Part shown: in pieces, positions 49,855 through 57,389 of the stretch
How positions within the stretch are numbered: position 1 is the first letter of the stretch
Layout: every line of letters begins with the position of its first letter
Assembly: GCA_963733885.1 (NCBI GenBank)
Contig: CAVTES010000008.1
Span: forward strand, 186,001-250,000
DNA from: JACVRW01 sp963733885
GTDB lineage: Bacteria; Actinomycetota; Thermoleophilia; Solirubrobacterales; Thermoleophilaceae
Direction: 5' to 3'
Length of the DNA stretch: 64,000 nucleotides
The notes under the pieces: generated by a model
The model's input: the letters and a program-made list of their open reading frames with translations, nothing else
Databases searched by the model: none
Told to the model about the DNA's origin: nothing
Translations under genes and position numbers: made by a program

Positions 49855-51846
49855 CTAGGGACCCGTGTAGCGGAAGATCTGGATGCCGAAGTCGCGGTCG
49901 GAGCCCGCGAATAGGCGTACCCCTTCCAGGTCCCCGGCCGCCGAGGTGTTCGGCACGAACGTCTCGACGCCCCAGAAGTTGCTTCCGTCCTCGTCGATGT
50001 AGTGGCCGACCTCCTCGATGCCGGCCGAGCTGAAGTCGAACACGCGCACGCCGCCCGCGTAGTAGGAGCTGTATGCGCGGTTCTGGCCCGGATCCGTCGC
50101 GATCTCGTGGATCGACAGGTCACCGAAGCCGAACGCGAACGCCGGGTCGAGCGCCTCCGGGATCGCGTAGGAGTCGACGCGCTCCACCTTGCCGGCCGAG
50201 CGACGGAACAGGCTCACGTAACCCCAGCCGTCGAAGATCGACGTGGCGCGAACGCGCCCGCTGCTGACGTCCCCGACCGCCGGCGGGCTCTCCGGGTAGT
50301 CCGCCTCGTCGAACTCAGGCGTCGTTCCGAACAGCTCGTGGAACGCCGCATGGGTGGTGCAGATCGTGACCATCGGGTCGGTGAAGCCGCCCGAGCCGCA
50401 GAACGGAACGCCGTCCGTGTCGTCCACTCCGAAGTGGCGGTCCACGAGCACAATCGCGTCCCAGCCGGCGGCGAAGGCCTCCGCGGCCTTCTCACCCGGG
50501 AAGCACGCGTCATCGGTCAGGTCACCGTTGCCGTTGAAGTCGGCCGACGGGTCGCCGGACGGGCCGCGCTGCATCAGCAGGATCGCCTCGTCGCCCGGCT
50601 GGAGGCCGAGCTCGGCATCCGTGTAGTCCGCCCTCTCCGGGACCGCCGGACCGGCCGGGCAGCCGTAGCCGCCGTAGACGACCTTGCCGCTCAGCGTCTG
50701 ATCCGGCAGCGAGGCGGGCGACGTGCCGCCACCGACCTCGACGGCGGGCCGCTCGGCGCTATTCACGAAGAACTCGTCCGAGCGGTACGGGTTGAAGTCC
50801 TCGTCCGCGCCCAGGAAGAACGTGTTGTCGTGCGAGAACTCGGCCTCGTGGGCGTTGCCCTCGGGGGGTGAGATCCCCGGCACGAGCGGATCCTCGGTCT
50901 CGAAGTCGGTGTCTCCGATGTACGTCGCCTTGGCCGGGTTCTCGACGTCGAGCATCACGTAGCCCCCGTCCCAATAGGAATTGAGCAGCACGTCCCGGCC
51001 GTTGATCACCTTCGTGATCATGTCGTGCTGGAAGATCTCGCTCAGCCGCGGGAACTGAGCGGTCTGCGAGATCTGCGGGAAGTCCGCCAGCAGGTCGTAC
51101 TCCGCGACCGGCTTCGGCTTGCGCGGGTCGGTGATGTCCCAGATGTCTACGTCGGCGAACTCCTCGTTGTCGGTGCCGACGAGGTACACCTTGCCGTCGT
51201 CCTGCCACATGAACACGCTGTGGTAGGTGTTCGCCGGCTGGGTGCCGTTCATGCGACCCTCGCCGCCGCGGTCGCCCGCGCCTTGGACGAGTGGCACGGG
51301 GTTGGCGGGATTGCTCACGTCGTAGAGGTCGAAGCCGCCGTCGGTCGTCGTGTCCACCTCCGGGCACGTGCCGTGCTCGTTGTTGACGGCGAGCAGATCG
51401 CCCGCGAACGTCTTGGTGTCGACTGTGATCACGTGGGCGCCCTCGCCGTGGTACCTCTGCGGCAGCGCCGGCTCGAAGGCAAGCTGCTGTGGATGGCGAG
51501 GATCGCGGATGTCAACCGAGTAGAGGCCGCCCCTGGTGCAGGTCGGCTCGTTCCACGAGTTGAGATAGGCGAAGCCCTTGTAGACGGCGAGGTCCGCGAT
51601 CTGGCCGTCAGCGACCGGACCGAACGGCACCAGCGGCTCGAGCTCGCCGATCAGCTCGACGTTCTCGGACGAGCCGGGCAGGTGGCCCCCCTGCTCCATG
51701 TGCTGCATGCCGCCTACGTCGCTTGTATCCGGCGCCCGGTCCTTCGGACTGGGCTTTTGGGGCACGGCGGACGCGGTGGCCGCCGCAGCCAAGAGCAGGA
51801 CAAGCGCCGCCAATACGAGCAACGCCCTTCCGTGAAGCTGGTGCAC
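49855..51846 (-). CDS. Secreted LVIVD-repeat beta-propeller protein with inserted PA domain
   Basis: A 663-residue protein from GTG 51846, with GGGAGGA 5 nt upstream. A signal peptide (ALLVLAALVLLLAAAATASA) is followed by LVIVD-type propeller blades: IADLAVYKGFAYLNSW, GGLYSVDIRDPRHPQQLAF, VDIWDITDPRKPKPVAEY, YVMLDVENPAKATYIGD and the last blade VRLFAGSDRDFGIQIFRY. Between blades lies a protease-associated-like insertion (SGKVVYGGYGCPAGP, AILLMQRG, AAGWDAIVLVD) with paired Cys. It acts outside the cell, probably in binding. The ligand is unknown. Confidence 0.85.
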   Translation of the reverse strand: MHQLHGRALLVLAALVLLLAAAATASAVPQKPSPKDRAPDTSDVGGMQHMEQGGHLPGSSENVELIGELEPLVPFGPVADGQIADLAVYKGFAYLNSWNEPTCTRGGLYSVDIRDPRHPQQLAFEPALPQRYHGEGAHVITVDTKTFAGDLLAVNNEHGTCPEVDTTTDGGFDLYDVSNPANPVPLVQGAGDRGGEGRMNGTQPANTYHSVFMWQDDGKVYLVGTDNEEFADVDIWDITDPRKPKPVAEYDLLADFPQISQTAQFPRLSEIFQHDMITKVINGRDVLLNSYWDGGYVMLDVENPAKATYIGDTDFETEDPLVPGISPPEGNAHEAEFSHDNTFFLGADEDFNPYRSDEFFVNSAERPAVEVGGGTSPASLPDQTLSGKVVYGGYGCPAGPAVPERADYTDAELGLQPGDEAILLMQRGPSGDPSADFNGNGDLTDDACFPGEKAAEAFAAGWDAIVLVDRHFGVDDTDGVPFCGSGGFTDPMVTICTTHAAFHELFGTTPEFDEADYPESPPAVGDVSSGRVRATSIFDGWGYVSLFRRSAGKVERVDSYAIPEALDPAFAFGFGDLSIHEIATDPGQNRAYSSYYAGGVRVFDFSSAGIEEVGHYIDEDGSNFWGVETFVPNTSAAGDLEGVRLFAGSDRDFGIQIFRYTGP

Positions 51847-52077
51847 TGGATTCCTCCCTAGGACTATGTGGCGGGCCGAGGGGGCCAGTTCACGGCTCGC
51901 CAGTCGCATCCATCTTTGTGCGACCGATCGGGAAGGGTAGCCCGATTCAGCGCGCCCTGCACGCCAAAGGCGATTTCGTCCAAGACGGCCGGACGCCGAG
52001 AGGATCGGTGCCGCGGGCGTCGCGCTGAGGCTGCTTCGCAGCCGCGAACACCGCCCATCGATCGCCACGGCTGCGCC

Positions 52078-52706
52078 CGGAGCGAGCGCCCCGAGCCTTA
52101 TGAGCGAACGAGCGTCGCCGAGCATACCGACGACGCGGCGACGCTGCTCGACGCGCTCAAGGCGACCCCCGGCGCTAGTCATCGGCCGCAGCTACGGGAG
52201 AACGATCGCGGCCGATCTCGCCCTCCGCTATCCCGACCGAGTGCGAGCAGCAGTCATGCTCGCGCCCGACGCGCCTCGCGAGCTGGCGCCGAAAGCGGCC
52301 GAGTGGATCGATCGACGCGCTGGCCGAACGCCTGCGCGAGACCGCCGCGCGAGACGGCACCGACGCGGTCGGTCAGGCGCTGATCACCGCGATGGCGGGC
52401 CAAGACGCATGGCGCTCATTTCCCGACCAGTGGCAACGGGTCCTCACCCAGAACGGGCCAGCGATCCTCGCCGAGCTGGCAGGGGAGTGGTGGCCGGAGG
52501 CCGACACGGCGGCACTCGCCAGCATCACCCACCCGACGCTGCTCGTGGCCGAAGCCGAATCGCCTCCCGAGTTCCACGAGCCGATCAACGTCCACGCCGA
52601 GGCGCTTCCGAATGCTCGAACCGAACACGTCGCCGGCGACCACATCATCGATCCGGCGGCGCCGGAGGTGATCGCCTTCATGGCGAAACTGCTTGAAGGC
52701 CCCTAG
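52078..52706 (+). pseudogene. Alpha/beta hydrolase pseudogene (truncated, two frameshifts)
   Basis: Three frames together read as the later two thirds of an alpha/beta hydrolase: SVAEHTDDAATLLDALKATP, then after the CCCCC run 52166-52170 ALVIGRSYGRTIAADLALRYP (nucleophile elbow G-x-S-x-G), PDRVRAAVMLAPDAP, and after 52307-52313 ALAERLRETAARDG to HIIDPAAPEVIAFMAKLL with the late catalytic His region. The first strands and start codon are missing. The stop TAG uses the TA next to the IS630 left end; the same TAG is restored without the element, so the IS did not truncate it. Confidence 0.72.
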
Positions 52707-53886
52707 TGGTCGCTCCTGCAAGATCCGGTTCGCTTGCAGGAAGGTTGGGGTCTGCAGGTGAATGCCGTCGTCGTCCTGGTTGGGCGACGATGGAGGCGAG
52801 GATGGCGGCACACGCCAAGCGGATCGAGATCGCGCCGGAGGACGGGCCGGTGTTGGAGAAGTGGGCGGGCGCGCGGGCGGCCGAGCGCCGGCTGGTGGAG
52901 CGGGCGCGGATCGTGCTGTTGGCCGGCGAGGGGTGCCCGGCGGCCGAGATCGCCGAGCGCGTCGGCTGTGGCGTGGAGACGGCCAAGCGCTGGCGCCGGC
53001 GCTACGAGCGCGAGGGGCTCGATGGGTTGCGCGACCTGCCCAAGTCGGGTCGGCCGTTGACGCACGACCACGAGGCGCGGGCGCGGCTGATTGCGCTGGC
53101 CTGCACGCGGCCGCCCGATACTGAGGAGGGTGTGCGCCGCGAGCGCTGGACCTATAAGGAGTTAGGCGAGCGGGTCGGCATGTCGGAGTCGCAGGCGCAC
53201 GTGATCCTGCGGGCGGCCGAGCTGCGCCCGCACCTGACCGAGCAGTGGGTGATGTCCGAGCTCGGGCCCGAGTTCGACGCCCAGGCGGCCGAGGTCTGCG
53301 GCCTCTACCTCGACCCGCCGCAGAACGCGATCGTGCTCTCGGTCGACGAGAAGACCTCGATCGCGGCACGCCAGCCGGCCCGGCCCGACACGCCGCCGGC
53401 GCCGGGCAAGCCGGCGCGTCGCGACAGCGAGTACCTCCGCAACGGCACCCAGAACCTGTTCGCCGCGCTCGAGGTCCACCAGGGCACCGTCTCGGGCATG
53501 ACCGCCAGCACGCGCAACCGCTGGGACTTCATCGCCTTCCTCGAGCAGCTCGAGGCAGAGCTCCCCGCCGGCAAACAGGTCATCGCGATTCTCGACAACC
53601 TCTCGACCCACACCACCCAGGAGGTGCGCGACTGGCTGGCCGAGCACCCGCGCTGGAAGTTCGTGTTCACCCCCAAGCACGCCTCGTGGCTCAACCAGGT
53701 GGAGATCTTCTTCTCGATCCTCGCCCGCCGCCTGCTGCGCCACGGCGCCCACGGCGGCCCCGACGACCTCGCCACCCAGATGCTGGCCTTCGTCGAGCAC
53801 TACAACCTCACCGCCAAGCCGTTCGCCTGGACCTACACCGGCAAGGTGCTCGCCGCATGAGAACCAGAACTAACCGGAGCGACCAC
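52706..53886 (+). mobile_element. IS630-family insertion sequence
   Basis: A 1,181-bp element. Its inverted repeats start GTGGTCGCTCC (11 bp perfect at 52706 and, inverted, at 53876-53886), with weaker similarity further in. It is flanked by TA on both sides (52704-52705 and 53887-53888), the target duplicated by IS630/Tc1-mariner elements. The transposase gene is intact, so it may still be mobile. It inserted at the 3' end of a decayed hydrolase gene. Confidence 0.9.
52802..53860 (+). CDS. IS630-family transposase
   Basis: A 352-residue transposase. An N-terminal HTH (RARIVLLAGEGCPAAEIAERVG, GVETAKRWRRRYEREGLDGL, LPKSGRP) is followed by a DDE domain: VLSVDEKTSIAARQP (first D), AILDNLSTHTTQEV (second D) and SWLNQVEIFFSILARR (E). 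The spacing is that of IS630 D-D-E enzymes. ATG 52802 with GGAGG 4-5 nt upstream is preferred; ATG 52790 is possible. Full-length and without a frameshift. Confidence 0.94.
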   Translation: MAAHAKRIEIAPEDGPVLEKWAGARAAERRLVERARIVLLAGEGCPAAEIAERVGCGVETAKRWRRRYEREGLDGLRDLPKSGRPLTHDHEARARLIALACTRPPDTEEGVRRERWTYKELGERVGMSESQAHVILRAAELRPHLTEQWVMSELGPEFDAQAAEVCGLYLDPPQNAIVLSVDEKTSIAARQPARPDTPPAPGKPARRDSEYLRNGTQNLFAALEVHQGTVSGMTASTRNRWDFIAFLEQLEAELPAGKQVIAILDNLSTHTTQEVRDWLAEHPRWKFVFTPKHASWLNQVEIFFSILARRLLRHGAHGGPDDLATQMLAFVEHYNLTAKPFAWTYTGKVLAA

Positions 53887-53888
53887 TA

Positions 53889-54303
53889 GTACAGTCGCGG
53901 TTGCGCCGCGCGATGAGCGAGCGTCTCCACGCAAAGCCCTGAGGCCCCCGCTGCGGACGAGGCCCCGAGCACACGCTCGAATCATGGGCTGGCGCCTGCT
54001 TTCCACAGGGCAGCAGCAGTCTGCGGTCGCGCCGCTGCTGCGGCTCGTCCGATGCGAGCGCGAACTGGAATGCGGTCGAGAGCTCCGCAAGCAGGCGGAA
54101 GCAGCGGCCTGCTTAGCGTGCCTGTCGCACTCGAGGATCGGTGGTAGCGGGGTCGAGTGGCCGCGCCGCGCCCCTGCGTGGAGAGAGAGATGGCGCTGCG
54201 CTTGTGGCTCGCTGCTGTTCGACACTCTGCAACCTTGACCGCGGCGGAGCGTTTTGAGTATTGGAACTGGCGTACGTCGCCTTTCCGGACCGAGGAGGAA
54301 TGC
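53889..54303. other. Intergenic stretch, no gene recognised
   Basis: About 415 bp between the IS630 element and the CHRD gene. Open frames exist but show no family motif. The last part holds the ribosome-binding site GAGGAGG (54293-54299) of the CHRD gene. Confidence 0.5.
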
Positions 54304-54858
54304 ATGACCCGTCGTATTAGCGCGGTCGCGGTGGCCTCGCTCGCCGTCATCGGCGTCGCCGGCCCGGCGACGGCCGGCGGCGGCCAGTCCGCGAAGCCGT
54401 ACAAGGCCTCGCTGACCGCCGTCAATCCCGCCGCCACCACCGCCGGCCTCGCCACCGTCAGGGGTCGCGCCCAGCTCGTCGACGGCAAGAAGAACAACAA
54501 GGCCAGCCTGCACATGCGCAAGCTCGCTGCCGGCACCACGTATCTGTGGCACGTGCACGAAGGCACGTGCGCGGCCACGGGCGCGCCGGTCGCGGGCTGG
54601 AGCTACCGCACGCAGGTCGGCGCAAACGGGACGCTGACCGCAAACGAGTCGGGCAACGCGAACACGAGAGGCAAGTCGGCGACGTTCAACGCCGATCCCG
54701 CCAAGCGCTACTCCGTGAACGTGCACGTGGCAACGCTTACCAACGGCCTGCCGGCCGGCACCATCATCGCCTGCGGTGACCTGACCGCGAGCAAGGCCGG
54801 CGGCAAGAGCAAGCCCAAGAAGCCGCACCCGGCGCAAGCCAAGGGCCCGAAGCCGTAA
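54304..54858 (+). CDS. Secreted CHRD/superoxide-dismutase-like protein
   Basis: A 184-residue protein. ATG 54304 has GAGGAGG upstream. Signal peptide AVASLAVIGVAGPATA is followed by a single beta domain with LTAVNPAATTAGLATVRGRA, TYLWHVHEGTCAATGAPVAG (HxH with Cys), NVHVATLTNG and TIIACGDL. The HVHEGTC/HVHVA/C pattern resembles CHRD and Cu/Zn-superoxide-dismutase-like folds, with two Cys able to pair. The Lys/Pro-rich tail may bind the wall. Catalysis is doubtful because the metal ligands are incomplete. Confidence 0.8.
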   Translation: MTRRISAVAVASLAVIGVAGPATAGGGQSAKPYKASLTAVNPAATTAGLATVRGRAQLVDGKKNNKASLHMRKLAAGTTYLWHVHEGTCAATGAPVAGWSYRTQVGANGTLTANESGNANTRGKSATFNADPAKRYSVNVHVATLTNGLPAGTIIACGDLTASKAGGKSKPKKPHPAQAKGPKP

Positions 54859-54873
54859 CAACCGACAGGACCG

Positions 54874-54910
54874 CCCGGAGGCCGGGCCCAGCGGAGGCCG
54901 GGCCTCCCGG
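54874..54910 (+). terminator. GC-rich hairpin after the CHRD gene
   Basis: Arms 54874-54888 and 54896-54910 pair at 13 of 15 positions around a 7-nt loop, 16 nt after the stop. The segment CGGAGGCCGGGCC is also directly repeated (54876-54888 and 54892-54904). No T-run. Confidence 0.55.
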
Positions 54911-54939
54911 CGTTGGAGCGAGTCGGCCGCGCTCGATCC

Positions 54940-55014
54940 GCCTACTTCGCCGACGGGAAAGCGGACGCCATCGCCGTCAGCGACAACGGGATCACCGTCC
55001 GCCGCGCCCCGTAA
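54940..55014 (+). pseudogene. C-terminal relic of an FG-GAP/VCBS-repeat protein
   Basis: The last 24 codons before TAA 55014 read AYFADGKADAIAVSDNGITV and so on. DGKADAIAVSD is the calcium-loop signature of FG-GAP repeats. No start or earlier repeats are present; upstream is the hairpin of the CHRD gene. A complete terminator follows at 55032, as expected behind a real gene end. It is a deletion relic. Confidence 0.5.
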
Positions 55015-55031
55015 CCGGCGGACCTACGGAA

Positions 55032-55058
55032 AGGGAGGCGGCATCGAGCCGCCTCCCT
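55032..55058 (+). terminator. Perfect hairpin behind the FG-GAP relic
   Basis: Arms 55032-55042 and 55048-55058 pair perfectly over 11 bp (AGGGAGGCGGC) around ATCGA, followed by CTCTC rather than a T-run. Confidence 0.6.
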
Positions 55059-55157
55059 CTCTCGCGCAGTGGACGACCAGCGGCAGCGACGGCGAGCCGC
55101 CGAGCACGCGTAGCCGCGGTGCTGCATCGGGGCAGAAACAGCTGCGCTCCAGCACCA

Positions 55158-55252
55158 GGCGGCGCTCTCGCAACGAGACGAATTGCAGCAGCGCGGGTCG
55201 GCAGTGCTGCTCGTCGACGGTTCCAGGAGCGAGGCGGAGGCCAATCGCGCCA
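55158..55252. repeat. Dispersed repeat, copy 1
   Basis: Shares an about 95-bp block with copies near 57007 and 59166. Common core is TCGGCAGTGCTGCTCGTCGACGG, with GAGACGAA before and GGAGCG after. Copies diverge by point changes and small gaps. The surrounding 55059-55409 holds no convincing gene. Confidence 0.55.
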
Positions 55253-55409
55253 GCGGATGCTCGGGTTTCGTCCCAGCTCGGCAGTCTCACGCGCTACCCA
55301 ATGACGCTCGAAGTTCGCGCAAGGCGGCCGCGTTCCTAAGCGCCGCTTCGTGGCATTCCGCCGTATCAGGTCGAGTAGGCCGGTTGCGGCTGCTACGTCG
55401 ACGGCGCGC

Positions 55410-55778
55410 TCAGGCCAGCAGTTTCACGAGACTGAGGGCGCCCTCGAGCGCACGGAGGACGCCCACTCCTGCGTTCGTGAGGGCTCCCGCCTCGCCGAGC
55501 GCCTCGGTCACGCGTCGCAGGCTGTCGCCGATTCGCTTCGACCGCGGCTCGGGCGCGGCTGCCTCGGCCTCCGCTTCGGCGAGCGCCTCGCATGCAGCGG
55601 CCCGAGTCTCGGTCGGGAGCACGAGCCGGTCCACCTCCGCCTTCAGTTCGGCCAGGAAACCACGGAGCTCGATGACATCCACGTTCGCCGACGCGTGGAT
55701 CCCGTCGTCGACCACCATATCGCCGCCGACATTCTGGATCGACCCGGCGCTCTGGCTGCCGATGTTGAACGTGGTCAT
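55410..55778 (-). CDS. Tagged small protein B (helical, unknown function)
   Basis: A 122-residue protein whose ATG overlaps the upstream stop by 4 nt (55775-55778). It opens with the tag FNIGSQSAGSIQNVGGDMVV, which is shared in form with protein A encoded just upstream. The rest is helical: ELRGFLAELKAEVDRL, EALAEAEAEAAAPEP and DSLRRVTEALGEAGALTNAG, ending in a hydrophobic helix. Similar IG.Q.A..I.NVAG tags occur in actinobacterial proteins near predicted immunity or signalling NTPases as I recall. Function unknown. Confidence 0.75.
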   Translation of the reverse strand: MTTFNIGSQSAGSIQNVGGDMVVDDGIHASANVDVIELRGFLAELKAEVDRLVLPTETRAAACEALAEAEAEAAAPEPRSKRIGDSLRRVTEALGEAGALTNAGVGVLRALEGALSLVKLLA

Positions 55779-56119
55779 CGCCCGACCAGGATCCGCGCGA
55801 ACCGATTCATGAGAAAGCCGCCAATGAGCAGCCCGACCGCCGCAGGCCAACTCGACGCGAGGTACTGGGTGTAGGGCGTCTGGACTCCACCGGCGTCAAC
55901 GGCATCAAGCACGTTTTGCGTCGTCGCCACCCCGATGGGCACGAGCAGCGCGAGGCCGACAAGGGAGAGCACCAACCCGAGTGCCGCCAAGACCTTGCCG
56001 ATGCGGGCCGCGGGGATACGGTCACCGTAGTTGATCGTCTGGTTGCCGCCGATGTTGCTGATGCTCTGCGCCGACTGGCTATCGATCTCGAAAGCCGTCT
56101 CGGCCTCGCTCGAGCTCAT
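55775..56119 (-). CDS. Tagged two-helix membrane protein A
   Basis: A 114-residue protein from ATG 56119, with AGGAGG 7 nt upstream (two earlier in-frame ATGs lack this). The N-terminal tag FEIDSQSAQSISNIGGNQTI parallels that of protein B. Two membrane helices follow (VLAALGLVLSLVGLALLVPIG and SWPAAVGLLIGGFLMNRFA) separated by about 35 residues. It is translationally coupled to protein B by ATGA. Two partners, one membrane and one soluble, with matching tags suggest a complex. Confidence 0.78.
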   Translation of the reverse strand: MSSSEAETAFEIDSQSAQSISNIGGNQTINYGDRIPAARIGKVLAALGLVLSLVGLALLVPIGVATTQNVLDAVDAGGVQTPYTQYLASSWPAAVGLLIGGFLMNRFARILVGR

Positions 56120-56726
56120 CGCTCGTCCTCCTTGACTTGTGCTCATACTCACAAGACGACGCAGGGCTCCCAAAAATTCCCGCGTGCGACGCTATTGCTT
56201 GATTGGCAACGCCTGCGAATCGACACTGTGTGAAGGAGGCTCCACGGGGGGCCGGTGATACCCCCAGCGCCGCCGCTCTGCCTTCGTAACGTCGTCGCAC
56301 CAGTCCATGACCTGGACCTCGAGCGTCCTGTCGGGGCGTTTGGCCCGATCACCGGTGCGAAAGACCCCCGCACCTCGGATGGGCAGGTCCATCCGGTCGA
56401 GACGCGGGTCGACGAGTCCATCAAGGAGGAGCCGGTTCCTTGCATGGTCCATGAGCCGTAAGCGTTGTGGTCGGCACCGGCATCAACGGGGTCGTCCAGT
56501 GATGTTTGGGCGTCGTCAGGACATACATACGGGACGTTTGTCGGCGAGTTCTCTGCCCAACCCATCTCTGATCGCGGTGTTCTGGCTGTATGCAGGCACT
56601 TATGCCAAGGCTGGGAACGACGGCCTGAGTTGGCCCAGTGCAACGGCTTGATTTGGCCCCACCTTCCGTCCGATCGTCGGCTGAGCGTGCGCGCGTCAAC
56701 GCGCGCATGGGAGGTCGGCAGAGCGG
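56120..56726. other. Intergenic stretch, no gene recognised
   Basis: About 600 bp between the tagged two-gene cassette and the IS21 relic. Several open frames are present but none shows a family motif. Near 56630-56680 the DNA has TTGGCCC-type repeats (TGAGTTGGCCCAGTG, GATTTGGCCCCACC) like the ends of IS21 elements. Confidence 0.5.
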
Positions 56727-56910
56727 ATGGGTTCCAGGGTGGAGCTGTTCGAGCAGATCCGCAGGGATCACGACCGCAAGGGCCTCTCGATCCGGGCGCT
56801 TGCCGCGCCATGGGGTGCACAGGCGGACGGTGCGGCAAGCGTTGGAGTCGCCGGTGCCGCCCACCCGCAAGCTGCCCGAGGGCCGGCCGGCGCCGGCGCT
56901 GGGTCCGTTA
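56727..56910 (+). pseudogene. IS21-family IstA transposase relic (N-terminal, frameshifted)
   Basis: ATG 56727 reads SRVELFEQIRRDHDRKGLSI and then RALA; near 56808 a frame change is needed to continue with HGVHRRTVRQALESPVPPTR and LPEGRPAPALGP. Together this is the N-terminal HTH of IS21-type IstA transposases. The catalytic domain and istB are absent. TTGGCCC-type repeats just upstream may be the remains of the IS left end. Confidence 0.65.
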
Positions 56911-57006
56911 TCTTTCTCGCCTTGGGTGCTGCATCGGCGCGGCCGACGAGGCCGGGCACGACGGACAGAGTGACCCCACCCATGGCAGCGGGCGCGCCGG
57001 CAAGCG

Positions 57007-57105
57007 CCGCAGTCGCTTCTGAGATAGACGAGGCGCGGGAGCGTAGATCGGCAGTGCTCCTCCTCGACGGATGCGAGAGCGACGCGCGAGCCGATCGCGT
57101 GCCCG
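57007..57105. repeat. Dispersed repeat, copy 2
   Basis: Carries the core ATCGGCAGTGCTCCTCCTCG followed by ACGG. It is flanked like copies 1 and 3 by GAnACGA before and GAGCG after. The region 56911-57389 has no other recognised feature. Confidence 0.55.
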
Positions 57106-57389
57106 GGGACGCCTCCATGTCCTCTAAGCAGCGCGAACTGGTCGGCGGGCGGCACGCGGGCCTGACCCCGAAAGGCAGCAGCGCCGGGGCGTTCGAAAGC
57201 TTTCGCTGCTTCGTCGCGTGGGCCCGAGCGCGGACGCCGCTGCGGTTCAGTCGACGTCCGCAGCGCCGTGGGCCGAGTTGCCGGCGCGAAGTTGCTCACC
57301 GTAAGGCAGACGCGCGAATTGCGTCGTTCGGGTGAAGCCGGCGACGCGACGGACTCCTGGGAGCCCATCGCGTCGCGGGCCGGTTGTTG

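Noticed and set aside
53984..54238. 84-codon frame between IS630 and the CHRD gene
   Set aside because: No ribosome site, no family motif and odd composition with many Cys and Trp; likely chance.
56421..57368. 315-codon minus-strand frame over the IS21 relic and repeat copy 2
   Set aside because: It crosses unrelated features and shows no domain; other frames are open too.
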